The position numbers were made by a program, and so were the translations under genes. A stretch of 55,484 bases of DNA from positions 1 through 55,484 of the forward strand of contig JAFGNN010000035.1 of the NCBI GenBank assembly GCA_016926955.1. Direction: 5' to 3'. Below, piece after piece: positions 17,188 to 25,310 of the stretch (its first letter is position 1; each line of letters starts with the position of its first letter). The notes under the pieces are model-generated. The model saw only the letters and a program-made list of their open reading frames with translations. It had not been told where the DNA came from and made no database searches. This DNA comes from Spirochaetales bacterium. Its GTDB lineage: Bacteria; Spirochaetota; Spirochaetia; Treponematales; UBA12059.

Positions 17188-17298
17188 GAAAGGCTCCTTG
17201 TGGTGCTGCGACCCATGACGCGCACCGCCCCACCGACGGAAGGTCGGACGCGCAGGGGCGGCCGCGGAGTCGCGCGAGGTACGCTACGGGTTGCTTCC

Positions 17299-17327
17299 AT
17301 TCAATGGTCGTTTCGGGTCGGCGTCAA
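17299..17327 (-). promoter_or_regulatory. Promoter of the lysine fermentation operon
   Basis: On the minus strand TTGACG (17322-17327) is followed after 17 nt by TTGAAT (17299-17304). The -35 box matches 5 of 6 and the -10 box 4 of 6. Transcription would start near 17292, leaving a leader of about 105 nt. That leader contains the small hairpin CCGAC-GGAAG-GTCGG near 17235. Confidence 0.5.
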
Positions 17328-17389
17328 GCGGATTCTGGGCCCCGGGGGGACGGGGACAGGGCGCCTCCGGGCCGTGGACGCGCGCAGCA

Positions 17390-17418
17390 TTGACCTCCGG
17401 GGCTCGGCGCGCTAGGAT
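17390..17418 (+). promoter_or_regulatory. Promoter of the exported protein gene at 17455
   Basis: TTGACC (17390-17395) and TAGGAT (17413-17418) are spaced by 17 nt. The start site would be near 17425, about 30 nt before the ATG, and AGGAGG precedes the start codon. Confidence 0.6.
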
Positions 17419-17454
17419 CCGCCCGCCCCTTCGCCGGGCGACCAGGAGGATCCT

Positions 17455-18006
17455 ATGACCCCACGCCCCAGGAAGCTCGCGCTCGGCGCCCTGACGCTCG
17501 CGCTCGCGTGCGCGGCCGCCTTCCCCCAGGAGCCCGCGCCTCCCCCCGGCGAGGCCAGCTTCCTCGGCCTTTCCTGGGAGTTCAACGCCACCCCCGGCTC
17601 CGAATCGTCCGGATCGATCATCGTACCCGAGGGACTCGGGCTGAGCGTCTCCTGGGGCGACGCCCGCTTCGTATCCTGGCCGCGCGTCAGGGGACGGGCC
17701 GGGCTTTCCTGGTGGGCGGAGAGGCCCTTCAGGGTGTTCGCCGGAACCGAGCTCGCCCTCTTCGAACGCCTGAACGCCTATTCGGCGAAGGCCTTCGGCA
17801 TCTACGCGCAGCTGGACGGCGTGGCTTCCTTCGACGCGGACGGCCCCGTCCTTTCCGTCCGCCCCTCGGCGAAGCTCCTGATTCCCCTGAGTTCCGTCGG
17901 AGGAATCGCCGTGGGCGCCGGTTGGGACTCGAAGCTCGGTCCCTTACTCCATCTTGACATTATGAACGGAGCGTATATGATGCCTACGCCGCGCGTCGCG
18001 CGGTGA
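17455..18006 (+). CDS. Hypothetical exported protein
   Basis: The 183-residue protein starts with a basic, then hydrophobic signal peptide (about 1-25, ending near AAAFPQ). The remainder is rich in alternating hydrophobic residues, W, F and G, as in outer membrane or periplasmic beta proteins, but I recognise no family. It lacks the C-terminal aromatic residue typical of barrels. The last 17 codons overlap a strong promoter for the next gene (17954-17981), so the C-terminus could be decayed or shifted in frame. The ATG has AGGAGG a few bases upstream. It is probably a small envelope protein. Confidence 0.65.
   Translation: MTPRPRKLALGALTLALACAAAFPQEPAPPPGEASFLGLSWEFNATPGSESSGSIIVPEGLGLSVSWGDARFVSWPRVRGRAGLSWWAERPFRVFAGTELALFERLNAYSAKAFGIYAQLDGVASFDADGPVLSVRPSAKLLIPLSSVGGIAVGAGWDSKLGPLLHLDIMNGAYMMPTPRVAR
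17954..17981 (+). promoter_or_regulatory. Strong promoter inside the 3' end of the upstream gene
   Basis: A perfect -35 box TTGACA (17954-17959) and TATGAT (17976-17981) are spaced by 16 nt. The start would be near 17988, giving a 44-nt leader to the lipoprotein gene at 18032. It lies inside the last codons of the preceding reading frame. Confidence 0.75.
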
Positions 18007-18031
18007 TTAAAATCCCATACAGGAGCATCAC

Positions 18032-18400
18032 ATGAAGTCTCTCAAGATTCTCGCCCTCGCCCTGGTCGTCGCCCTCGCCTTCGGCAGCTGCGCCACCACC
18101 TTCCAGACCACGAACGGAAAGCTCGCCTACGCCGACATCTCCGGCACGGACAAGGGCAGCTTCGAGGTCAAGGCCAACGCGATCTCCGTCATCAGCCCCT
18201 ACCTCATCCCGATCACCAAGCCCTACGCCGCCCTGAACGACCTGATCGACCCCGCCCTCGCCGAGAAGGGCGCCAACGCCGCCCGCGACGTCCGCATCAA
18301 GTACGGCTTCGACGCACTCGGCCTCGTCATCACCTCCTTCACCGGCGGATTCCTCAACTGGAACTACGTCTCCGTTTCCGGCAACGCCATCTCCCGCTAA
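18032..18400 (+). CDS. Small TRL-like lipoprotein
   Basis: The 122-residue protein begins with a lipoprotein signal: a basic start, a hydrophobic core and the lipobox AFGSC with the modified cysteine at about 20. The mature part (TTNGKLAYADISGTDKGSFE) resembles small TRL-like bacterial lipoproteins, a loose call. It would be anchored to a membrane by its lipidated cysteine. It has a near-consensus promoter, AGGAG before the ATG and a strong terminator, so it is probably monocistronic and well expressed. Function is unknown. Confidence 0.75.
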   Translation: MKSLKILALALVVALAFGSCATTFQTTNGKLAYADISGTDKGSFEVKANAISVISPYLIPITKPYAALNDLIDPALAEKGANAARDVRIKYGFDALGLVITSFTGGFLNWNYVSVSGNAISR

Positions 18401-18419
18401 GCTTCGGCCAGGCGACTCT

Positions 18420-18449
18420 GACCGCCCTCTTCGAGGGCGGTCTTTTTTT
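18420..18449 (+). terminator. Strong intrinsic terminator of the lipoprotein gene
   Basis: GACCGCCCTC (18420-18429) pairs with GAGGGCGGTC (18433-18442) around a TTC loop, followed by seven T residues (18443-18449). This is the clearest intrinsic terminator in the window. Confidence 0.92.
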
Positions 18450-18470
18450 GCTCCCTGCTCCCTGCTCCCT
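18450..18470 (+). repeat. Triple GCTCCCT tandem repeat
   Basis: Three exact 7-bp GCTCCCT units follow the terminator U-tract directly. They lie in the gap between convergent transcripts and are not coding. Confidence 0.8.
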
Positions 18471-18508
18471 GCGGCACGAGGCGGGCAGGCGACCCACAGT
18501 CCGGAAAG

Positions 18509-18542
18509 AAAAACGCCCCGACCCGCCCGCGCGGATCGGGGC
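18509..18542 (-). terminator. Terminator of the PEGA lipoprotein gene
   Basis: On the minus strand GCCCCGATCC pairs with GGGTCGGGGC with one mismatch, and the stem is followed by GTTTTTCTTT. It terminates the leftward gene at 18601-18933. Confidence 0.75.
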
Positions 18543-18600
18543 ACCCGGACCCTTCCGGACCGCGAGGCGGCCGGGGCGGGGCCTGAGGCCTGCCTCGGGC

Positions 18601-18933
18601 TCAGTCCTCGACGAGCTCCAGGTACTGCCTGGATTCGGGACCGTAGCTCCAGAGCAGCAGGGGCCAGAAGAGCACGGCGCCGACGACCAGGTTGCCCCCC
18701 TTGAATTCCTTGTCGAGATCGGTCCGGAGCGTGCGGTACCCGTCCTTCTCCACGACCACGGAATGCTCTTCCCAGATGGCGTTGGTGAGCTTCGTCTGGA
18801 ACGGGGTCTCGCCGATGACGACTCCCTTCATCCGGACAGTAGCCCCGGGAACCGAGGTCTCGATGCGGACCATGGTCGAACAGCCCATGAAGGCGAACGA
18901 AGCGAGGACGAGCAAGGCGACGAGCTTTTTCAT
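18601..18933 (-). CDS. PEGA-domain lipoprotein
   Basis: The 110-residue protein has a lipoprotein signal with lipobox FMGC (modified cysteine at 18). One PEGA module follows: IETSVPGATVRMKGVVIGET then PF. PEGA modules are small beta domains of surface and envelope proteins thought to bind sugars or other envelope partners. The end is hydrophobic and tryptophan-rich (LFWPLLLWSYGPESRQYLEL), probably a membrane-contacting segment. GGGAG lies upstream of the ATG. The gene has its own promoter and terminator. The partner is unknown. Confidence 0.78.
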   Translation of the reverse strand: MKKLVALLVLASFAFMGCSTMVRIETSVPGATVRMKGVVIGETPFQTKLTNAIWEEHSVVVEKDGYRTLRTDLDKEFKGGNLVVGAVLFWPLLLWSYGPESRQYLELVED

Positions 18934-18979
18934 GCGGACTCTCCCATTACGTTATTCGGAGTTTACATGCTCCGGCTGG

Positions 18980-19008
18980 GGTTTACCGTGGATGATGGGG
19001 CCTGTCAA
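18980..19008 (-). promoter_or_regulatory. Promoter of the PEGA lipoprotein gene
   Basis: A perfect TTGACA (19003-19008, minus strand) is followed after 17 nt by TAAACC (18980-18985). The -10 box is weak. The start would be about 40 nt before the ATG. The -35 box begins just after the terminator of the previous leftward gene. Confidence 0.55.
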
Positions 19009-19009
19009 T

Positions 19010-19034
19010 AAAAAACGCCGACCTTGCGGCCGGC
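19010..19034 (-). terminator. Terminator of the beta-barrel gene
   Basis: On the minus strand GCCGGCC (19028-19034) pairs with GGTCGGC (19017-19023) across a GCAA tetraloop, and GTTTTTTATT follows. It ends the leftward gene at 19102-19725. Confidence 0.8.
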
Positions 19035-19101
19035 GGGGACGGGCGACTCGATTCGCGCCCGTCAGCGGGACGCGGCCCCGAAGGACCGCGCCCGGAATCG
19101 A

Positions 19102-19725
19102 CTAGAAGATTATCTTGAGGCCGAGGTAGGTCTTCAGCTTGGATATGGGATACTCGGCCAGCGTGTAGGTACCGCTGTAATAGGTTCCGTACTCGTCCGT
19201 GTACTCGTAATCGACTTCCTGCGGCTCGCCGGGGAACATGTAGTTGATCTTCCAGAAGAGGCCGAGCATGCCGACGTTGACGCCGAGCCCGGCGCCCGCC
19301 TCGAAGTAGCCGGTGGCGCGGAGGGGGTTCGCCTCGTCCGGATCGTCCTCGGCGTTCGCGAAGTCGGTCCCGATCATGCCGAAGCCGACCTCGAGGAAGG
19401 GATCGAGGAAGCTGTCGTACTCGAAGAAGTGCGCCTGGAGATAGAGCGTCAGGTCGTAGTCGACCATCTCGACGTAGCCGATCGCGGCTTCCTCGTACTC
19501 GCTGAAGTTCAGCGACGCGCCGACCGCCAGCTTGTCGAAGGCCAACTCGGCGAAGGGGCCGGTGAAAATGCCCTCGCCGTTCTGGAAGCGGTCCATCTGC
19601 TGGCTCCAGGACAGCTCGGTTTCGCTGTAGAGCGCTCCGGACCAGCCGATGGCCAGCTGCGCGCTCGCGGCGCCGGCAGCCAGGATCGCTATGAGGGCGA
19701 ACGCCAGAATCTTCTTCGTGGTCAT
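19102..19725 (-). CDS. Small outer membrane beta-barrel protein
   Basis: The 207-residue protein has a signal peptide (1 to about 22, cleavage after AASA). Alternating strands follow (LAIGWSGALYSETELSW, FAELAFDKLAVGASLNF, TGYFEAGAGLGVNVG), and it ends in LKIIF with a C-terminal phenylalanine. These are marks of 8- to 10-strand outer membrane barrels. Extended loops are rich in D, E and Y (YEYTDEYGTYYSGTY). The ATG has GAGGAGGA upstream and a good promoter. It lies among other envelope genes. No specific family is recognised and the function is unknown. Confidence 0.75.
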   Translation of the reverse strand: MTTKKILAFALIAILAAGAASAQLAIGWSGALYSETELSWSQQMDRFQNGEGIFTGPFAELAFDKLAVGASLNFSEYEEAAIGYVEMVDYDLTLYLQAHFFEYDSFLDPFLEVGFGMIGTDFANAEDDPDEANPLRATGYFEAGAGLGVNVGMLGLFWKINYMFPGEPQEVDYEYTDEYGTYYSGTYTLAEYPISKLKTYLGLKIIF

Positions 19726-19769
19726 TGAAGGTCCTCCTCGACGCGCTTCATGCGCCGTCGTCGTGGATC

Positions 19770-19798
19770 AGTATAGCGCGGGCGGCTCCGGAAAACAA
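19770..19798 (-). promoter_or_regulatory. Promoter of the beta-barrel gene
   Basis: On the minus strand TTGTTT (19793-19798) is followed after 17 nt by TATACT (19770-19775). The start would be about 38 nt before the ATG at 19725. Confidence 0.6.
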
Positions 19799-19842
19799 AG
19801 CCGCCGGACGCGTTAAACGGCGCGCCGGAGGGCTGCCGCATC

Positions 19843-19871
19843 TGGAAGCGGGACCGCCGTAGCGCTATCAT
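19843..19871 (+). promoter_or_regulatory. Candidate promoter of the multi-PEGA gene
   Basis: TGGAAG (19843-19848) and TATCAT (19866-19871) are spaced by 17 nt. The -10 box is good and the -35 box weak. The leader would be about 200 nt and contains a small hairpin CCCGGC-CCC-GCCGGG at 19983-19997. Confidence 0.35.
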
Positions 19872-20076
19872 GGAAGCATTCCGGCGCGGTCAAGGTTACG
19901 CGTCGGAGCGCGTTCCGGACACGCGGCCGCGGAGCCGGCGCTTCGGCAAGAATCGCGCTATGTTGCCCGGATCGCGAAACCTCCCGGCCCCGCCGGGGTT
20001 TCAATGCCGGAAGACCCATGGGGCGACGACCTGCCCCGATTCCCGCGCCGGACACGGCGCCAAGGAGCCCAAGAAC

Positions 20077-21261
20077 ATGAAGAGAACCATCCTGTTACTG
20101 ACCGCGCTCGCCCTGCTTGCCGCGCCGCTCATGGCCCAGTCGAAGACCAGCCTCAACATCGTGTGCAACGAGGCGGGAGCCCAGGTCCTCCTGAACGGCA
20201 AGCTGGTCGGCTACACGACGCCGAACTTCTCCTTCCTGGTGGCGCGCGGCAAGTGGACGGTCCTCGTCAAGAAGGCCGGCTTCCAGGACTTCATGCAGAC
20301 CATCGACGTCAAGTCGTCCCCGATCACCCTCAACGTGACCCTGCTCAGGCCCGGCGCCACCCTGCCGCCGCCGACCACCACGCCGCCGCCCGCGCCGACC
20401 ACTTACTCGATCAGCGTGCAGTCGAACGTGGCGAACGCCGAAGTCTACATCAACGGCATCCTGGCGGGCAGGACGCCCTTCATCGGCAACGTGGCCTCAG
20501 GCTCCTACACGGTGGTCGTCCGGGCGCCCGGCTACGCCGACTACACCGAGAACGTCCGCGTCGACGGCAACAAGCTCGTGACGGCCACGCTCGGCGCCAC
20601 GAGCTTCCAGCTGACCGTCACCGCCAACGTGGCCGGCGCCCAGGTGCTCCTGAACGGGGCGACGGCGGGCACGGTGCCCTACGCGGTCGCCCTGCCCACC
20701 GGCACCTACACGGTTGTGGTGCGCGCGCCGAACCACGTCGACTACACCGAAACGGTCGCCCTCTCGGCCCCGCGAAGGGTCAACGCGACCCTCACCCCGA
20801 TGCTCTATCCCTTCAGCCTCAAGAGCCTCGTGCCCGGCGCGGAGATCTTCCTGGACGGCATCAAGCTCGGCGCCGCGAACGCCGCCGGCGAATTCCTCGC
20901 GCAGATCAAGCCCGGCCGCTACACCCTGACCATCAAGGCCTTAGGCTTCTTCGACTTCACGACGGTGGTCGACATCGGCTCGGCGGTCACGCTGCCGGTG
21001 GCGCTCAAGCCCTCCATGGCGGAATTCGAGCTGTCGATAGCGGCGGCCTCCATCAATCCCGACCTCAAGGGCAACCCGTGGAGCCAGCTGCGCCTCTACA
21101 TCGACGGGAAGGCGCAGAAGGACTTCAAGGGCAGCCTGGAGCCCGGCAAGCACACCGTCACCATGATCTCGGGAGCGTTCAAGATCGAGACCATCGTCGA
21201 TTTCGAGGCCGGCAAGAATTACGTCCTCGAGCCCCTGCTCATGCTCACCGTCAAGCCGTAA
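20077..21261 (+). CDS. Exported protein with several PEGA modules
   Basis: The 394-residue protein has a signal peptide (1 to about 21, MKRTILLLTALALLAAPLMA). It has about four PEGA-type repeats, recognisable by phrases such as NEAGAQVLLNGKLVGYTTP, SNVANAEVYINGILAGRTPF, ANVAGAQVLLNGATAGTVPY and LVPGAEIFLDGIKLG. A Pro/Thr linker near 93-107 separates the first repeat from the rest. A further beta-rich C-terminal part (after about 310) is unassigned. It probably sits in the periplasm or at the cell surface as a binding scaffold. The ATG at 20077 is chosen because it begins a signal peptide and follows AAGGAG; the frame remains open upstream but is not protein-like. Confidence 0.85.
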   Translation: MKRTILLLTALALLAAPLMAQSKTSLNIVCNEAGAQVLLNGKLVGYTTPNFSFLVARGKWTVLVKKAGFQDFMQTIDVKSSPITLNVTLLRPGATLPPPTTTPPPAPTTYSISVQSNVANAEVYINGILAGRTPFIGNVASGSYTVVVRAPGYADYTENVRVDGNKLVTATLGATSFQLTVTANVAGAQVLLNGATAGTVPYAVALPTGTYTVVVRAPNHVDYTETVALSAPRRVNATLTPMLYPFSLKSLVPGAEIFLDGIKLGAANAAGEFLAQIKPGRYTLTIKALGFFDFTTVVDIGSAVTLPVALKPSMAEFELSIAAASINPDLKGNPWSQLRLYIDGKAQKDFKGSLEPGKHTVTMISGAFKIETIVDFEAGKNYVLEPLLMLTVKP

Positions 21262-21281
21262 GGCGCGACGCCGCGCCGGCC

Positions 21282-21328
21282 GGGGCCGGGACGGGGGACT
21301 GCGGTTCCCCGTCCCGGCCCCTTCCTTA
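21282..21328 (+). terminator. Terminator of the multi-PEGA gene
   Basis: A perfect 15-bp stem pairs 21282-21296 (GGGGCCGGGACGGGG) with 21307-21321 around a 10-nt loop, followed by TTCCTTATT. It is GC-rich with a modest U-run. Confidence 0.75.
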
Positions 21329-21382
21329 TTCTGGCGGTTGCCGCCCGCGACCCGCCCGCCCGAACCGATCATCCACGCAAGG

Positions 21383-21411
21383 TGGACGAACGGAGGTGGG
21401 TGGTCTATACT
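21383..21411 (+). promoter_or_regulatory. Promoter of the GNAT-ROK-amidohydrolase operon
   Basis: TGGACG (21383-21388) and TATACT (21406-21411) are spaced by 17 nt. The start would be near 21418, about 46 nt before the ATG at 21464. Confidence 0.55.
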
Positions 21412-21463
21412 CCTCGCATCCGGGCCGGAGACCGAACCGGCCCACAGCGAGAAAGTGAAGGGC

Positions 21464-21985
21464 ATGATAGACGTACGCGAATACGAACAGCTCGTCCTCG
21501 AAACGGGCGCATACCGCGACATAGAGCTGGACATCCTCGGAGAGACGCTGGAAGTCTGGAAGGAACGTCCGGGCCAGCCCTACACGCTGGTGGAAATCCG
21601 CGACGGCAAGCAGCTGGCGGGTTTCTGCCTCTACCACAAGGCGCAGGCCACCGAGTACACCTACGACATCCACACGCTCATCGTCGGCCGGGACTACCGC
21701 GGCAAGGGCGTAGGCACGCGGCTCGTCGAGCTTGTGCGCGACGAGATCGTCACCCGCGAACGCTACGCCATCATCCGTTCGGAGACCAGCAAGACCAAGG
21801 AAAAGGCCATCGAGCCGGGCTTCTACGAGGCGAACGGTTTCGAGACGATCGGCCACATTCCGGACTTCTACGAAAACGAGAACGACTACTACATATACGC
21901 GCGCGCGGCGACGCGCGCCGCGGAAGCCGTCGATGACGCTCCGGACGGCGACGCCGCGACGGACGGGACGGGATCCGGATCGTGA
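21464..21985 (+). CDS. GNAT-family N-acetyltransferase
   Basis: The 173-residue protein carries one GNAT domain with the acetyl-CoA pyrophosphate loop VGRDYRGKGVGTRLVEL (the R-x-x-G-x-G type). A strand-helix pair follows (YAIIRSETSKTKEKAIEPGFYEANGFETIG), which is the typical GNAT C-terminus. It transfers an acetyl group to an amine that cannot be named from sequence. A short acidic, low-complexity tail (DDAPDGDAATDGTGSGS) ends the protein. The ATG at 21464 is preferred over the upstream frame, which is not protein-like. Its stop overlaps the GTG of the next gene, so it is translationally coupled to the ROK kinase. Confidence 0.83.
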   Translation: MIDVREYEQLVLETGAYRDIELDILGETLEVWKERPGQPYTLVEIRDGKQLAGFCLYHKAQATEYTYDIHTLIVGRDYRGKGVGTRLVELVRDEIVTRERYAIIRSETSKTKEKAIEPGFYEANGFETIGHIPDFYENENDYYIYARAATRAAEAVDDAPDGDAATDGTGSGS

Positions 21986-22902
21986 CGGTAGGCGCCGTCG
22001 AGGCGGGGGGAACCAAGTTCGTCTGCGCCCTCGCGCGCGTCGACACGGCCGATCCGTCCAAGCTCCCGGAGCTGCTCGCCGAGGAGAGCGTCCCGACCGG
22101 AGCGCCCGGACCGACGCTCGACATTGTCCGGCGCTTCTTCGAAAGCGCCGGAGCGAGGCACGGCGCGGCCGAGGCCTTCGGTATCGGCTGCTTCGGTCCC
22201 ATCGATCCCGTGCCCGGCTCTCCGAGCTGGGGAAGGATCCTGGCCACCCCGAAGAAGGGCTGGATCGGCACCGACGTGGCCGGATTTTTCCAGGGCTCGT
22301 TCGGGAAGCCGGTCGCCTTCGACACGGACGTCAACGCGGCGGCGCTCGGCGAGCGCCTCTGGGGCGCCGCCCGCGGCGTCGAAAGCTTCATATACCTGAC
22401 CGTCGGCACGGGCATAGGAGGCGGAGCCTTCGTCGAAGGCCGCCTGCTGCACGGCGCGAGCCATCCCGAAATGGGCCATATCCGGCTTTGCCGCGCCCCG
22501 GACGACGCGTTCGAAGGCGCCTGCCCCTTCCACGGCACCTGTTTCGAAGGTCTGGCGTCCGGGCCCGCCATCGAGAAGCGCTGGGGGAAGAAGGGGACGG
22601 AGCTCGGGCCCGAGCACCCGGCCTGGGAGCTCGAAGCCCACTATCTGGCCCAGGGCGTCGCGAGCCTCTGCCTCGCACTCGCCCCGGAACTTTTCATCCT
22701 CGGAGGCGGCGTGGGAGGCCGTCCGGACCTGCTCCGGCGCACCCGCGAGCTGCTGCCGGCGGCGCTCGGCGGCTACCGCCGCGACGTCAACACGACGGCG
22801 GAAGCCTCGCGGCTCCTGGTGGCACCCGGACTCGGGACCCGCTCGGGCATTTTGGGGGCCGCGGGACTGGCCGCCCTGTCGAACGATCCGGGGTTTGCGT
22901 GA
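21982..22902 (+). CDS. ROK-family sugar kinase, fructokinase-like
   Basis: The 306-residue protein starts with the phosphate loop GAVEAGGTKFVCAL, the form typical of fructokinase-like ROK proteins. The catalytic aspartate lies in AFDTDVNAAALGE, the second ATP loop in LTVGTGIGGG, and the zinc site is the H/C series HPEMGHIRL, then C, C and C in GACPFHGTCFEGLASGPA. It phosphorylates a hexose with ATP in the cytoplasm, probably fructose or mannose, though the sugar is not certain. The GTG start overlaps the preceding stop by 4 nt. It belongs to an operon with an acetyltransferase, an amidohydrolase and two cNMP-binding proteins. Confidence 0.87.
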   Translation: MTVGAVEAGGTKFVCALARVDTADPSKLPELLAEESVPTGAPGPTLDIVRRFFESAGARHGAAEAFGIGCFGPIDPVPGSPSWGRILATPKKGWIGTDVAGFFQGSFGKPVAFDTDVNAAALGERLWGAARGVESFIYLTVGTGIGGGAFVEGRLLHGASHPEMGHIRLCRAPDDAFEGACPFHGTCFEGLASGPAIEKRWGKKGTELGPEHPAWELEAHYLAQGVASLCLALAPELFILGGGVGGRPDLLRRTRELLPAALGGYRRDVNTTAEASRLLVAPGLGTRSGILGAAGLAALSNDPGFA

Positions 22903-22975
22903 GCGCGCGCCTCGAAACGCGGGGGCTTTTCTTTTCGGCCCATCCCGCCGACAATTGAGGGAAGCGTATCGCGAA

Positions 22976-24226
22976 ATGAGGACGGTCGAAGTGCACACCG
23001 CTTTCACGCTCATCAACGCCCCCATCGTCGGCCCGCGCGGCCTTGAGCGCTCGAAGCGCCTCGGCGTGTCGGGCGGCCGCCTCGCGCGGGACGCCAAGGG
23101 CCGGGAAGTGCTGCTCGGCGACGATCACATCGTCTACCCGGCCCTGGTGAACGTCCACGACCACCTCCGGGGCAACTACCTGCCGCGCGTCGGTCCGCCC
23201 GAAGGCGTCTTCTACCTGAACTGGGGACCGTGGGACGCGGACCTCAAGGCGAGCCCGGTCTTCGAGGAACGCTCCAACATTCCCTTCGAGCGCATCTACT
23301 TCCTTTCGGCCTACAAGAACCTCTTCTCGGGCGTGACCACGGTCAACGACCATTTCCCCCACGCCCTGAACGACGAGATCCTGCCGCGCCTGCCGATCCG
23401 CGCCATCCGGGAATACGCGATCGAACACGAATGCTCGAGCTACGACCTGAAGTGGGGCGACGGCATCGCGATCGAGCACGCGCGCGCCGTCGAGCGGGAC
23501 TGGCCCTTCATCACGCACCTGGAGGAAGGGTTCGACCCTGAAAGCCAGGACGGCATCGGGATCCTGGAGCGCGCGGGCGCCCTCGACGCGCACGCCCTGC
23601 TGATCCACTGCATCGGATTCTCCGACGAGGACGTCGCGAAGGTGGCCAAGGCGGGCGCTTCCGTCTCCTGGTGCCCGGCTTCCAACCTGTTCATGTTCAA
23701 TGCGACCTGCAAGATCCGAAAGCTGCTCCGCGCCGGCGTGAACGTCGCGATCGGCACCGATTCGACGCACACCGGCTCTTACAACCTGCTCGCGGAAGCC
23801 CGTTTCGCGCGGGAAACCTACCGCGCGCTCTACGGCGAGGACCTCCCCGCCCGCGCCATCTACGACATGCTGACCATCAACCCGGCGCGCGCCTTCCGGA
23901 TGGCCGACCGCGTCGGCAGCCTCGAGGAAGGCAAGCTCGCGGACGTACTGGTCCTGAAACGCAGGCACGACGACCCCTACGAGAACCTGGTGGCTGCTAC
24001 GAGCGAGGACATCGAACTGCTGCTCATGGAAGGGGAACCGGTGCTCGCGACCGCGGAGCTGGCCGAACGGCTCGGCGCCGCGCCCTCGGGCGAAACCGTC
24101 ACGATAGGCGGCCGGAAGGTGTTGGTGAAGGGCGAACCGGACAGCCTCTACCGGGAAATGCGGAAGGCCGTCGGCTTCGACAAGAAGCTCGAGTACCTGC
24201 CCTTCGAGCCGGAGGTCCGCGCATGA
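22976..24226 (+). CDS. Amidohydrolase-superfamily metal-dependent deaminase/hydrolase
   Basis: The 416-residue protein has the amidohydrolase barrel with metal ligands H61-D-H63 in NVHDHLRGN, H181 (THLEEG), H211 (LIHCIG) and D262 (IGTDSTHTGS). These match the subfamily of S-adenosylhomocysteine/nucleoside deaminases and chlorohydrolases, which use one metal ion to hydrolyse a C-N or C-Cl bond. The substrate is not clear. The ATG at 22976 is preferred (GAGGGA upstream, though spaced widely); an in-frame TTG at 22895 would overlap the kinase stop and is the alternative. The stop is overlapped by a 15-codon ATGA mini-frame (24223-24270). Confidence 0.8.
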   Translation: MRTVEVHTAFTLINAPIVGPRGLERSKRLGVSGGRLARDAKGREVLLGDDHIVYPALVNVHDHLRGNYLPRVGPPEGVFYLNWGPWDADLKASPVFEERSNIPFERIYFLSAYKNLFSGVTTVNDHFPHALNDEILPRLPIRAIREYAIEHECSSYDLKWGDGIAIEHARAVERDWPFITHLEEGFDPESQDGIGILERAGALDAHALLIHCIGFSDEDVAKVAKAGASVSWCPASNLFMFNATCKIRKLLRAGVNVAIGTDSTHTGSYNLLAEARFARETYRALYGEDLPARAIYDMLTINPARAFRMADRVGSLEEGKLADVLVLKRRHDDPYENLVAATSEDIELLLMEGEPVLATAELAERLGAAPSGETVTIGGRKVLVKGEPDSLYREMRKAVGFDKKLEYLPFEPEVRA

Positions 24227-24257
24227 GCCGCTCCGCCGCTCCGGCCGGGAGGCGCGG

Positions 24258-25310
24258 ATGCCGAAGGTAGGTTCGTTCCGCGCGAACAGCGTCATCTATT
24301 TCGAAGGCGACGTCTCGGACAAGATCTTCGTGCTCCAGAAAGGCCGCGTCACGCTCAAGTACACGGACATCGAGACCGGGGCCGACGTCCACGACATGAT
24401 AGCCACCGGCGAGTTCTTCGGCGTGAAGTCCGCCCTCGGGCGCTATCCGCGCGAGGAGAACGCCCTGGTGGTCGAGGACGCGCAGGTGCTCGTCTTCGCG
24501 GTTCCGGAGTTCGAGCAGTTCGCCGGCGCGAATTCGCGCATCATCATCAAGATGCTCAAGGTGTTCTCGAACCAGCTCAGGCGCATCCACCGGCAGGTCG
24601 AGAACCTGATGGAGAAGCAGGAAGCGCTCTCGCCGGAAGCGGGGCTGTTCCGCACCGGCGAGTACTATCTCAAGAACCGCATGTACTCCCAAGCCAAGTA
24701 CGTGTTCGGCCGCTACCTGACCTATTACCCCGCGGGCAAGCAGGCCGAGGTCTCCGCGCGGCACCTCGAGGCGGCGGAGACCGCCCTGGTCCGCTACGGA
24801 GACGGCAAGGGCCCCGCCATCGCCACGGGAACATCCGGCGGCTCGATCCCGCGGTCCCGAGCCGCCGAAGGGGGCGCCGAGAGCGCCCCGCGGAAGCCGG
24901 ATCCGGCGCCGCTCTCCGACGCGGCCAAGAGCTACTACAACGCGGTGAGCCTGTTCAGCCAGGAGAAGTACAAGGAAGCGCTGGGCGAGTTCAAGGCCAT
25001 CATGGATTCGGGCGGCGATACCGAGTACGGCCCGAAGGCGGCCTTCGACTTCGGACGAAGCCTCTACATGCTCCAGCAGTACGACCTGACCATCAAGCAC
25101 TTCACGCAGATGGTCCAAAGCTCGCCCCGCCATCCGGACCTGCTCGACATCCTGCTCTACCTCGGCCACTCGTGGGAGCGGAAGGGCGACGTCGAGCGCG
25201 CGAAGGGCTTCTACCGGAAGATCCTCTCGATGGAACAGGACGAGGACCACGCGACGCACATCAAGGCGCGAAGGTCGCTCAAGTCGCTCGAGGAGGGCGC
25301 CCGTGGCTGA
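24258..25310 (+). CDS. Cyclic-nucleotide-binding domain fused to TPR repeats
   Basis: The 350-residue protein starts with a cNMP-binding beta-roll (about 1-110: SVIYFEGDVSDKIFVLQKGR and GEFFGVKSALG) and a helical connector (about 95-130). TPR-like tetratricopeptide repeats follow at about 135-185 and 225-350 (FRTGEYYLKNRMYSQAKYVF, AAKSYYNAVSLFSQEKYKEA, GHSWERKGDVERAKGFYRKI). A low-complexity linker (about 185-220) joins the two TPR groups. There is no helix-turn-helix, so it probably passes a ligand signal to protein partners rather than DNA. GGGAGG lies 5 nt before the ATG. It overlaps the next gene by 8 nt and is coupled to a Crp-type regulator. Confidence 0.85.
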   Translation: MPKVGSFRANSVIYFEGDVSDKIFVLQKGRVTLKYTDIETGADVHDMIATGEFFGVKSALGRYPREENALVVEDAQVLVFAVPEFEQFAGANSRIIIKMLKVFSNQLRRIHRQVENLMEKQEALSPEAGLFRTGEYYLKNRMYSQAKYVFGRYLTYYPAGKQAEVSARHLEAAETALVRYGDGKGPAIATGTSGGSIPRSRAAEGGAESAPRKPDPAPLSDAAKSYYNAVSLFSQEKYKEALGEFKAIMDSGGDTEYGPKAAFDFGRSLYMLQQYDLTIKHFTQMVQSSPRHPDLLDILLYLGHSWERKGDVERAKGFYRKILSMEQDEDHATHIKARRSLKSLEEGARG

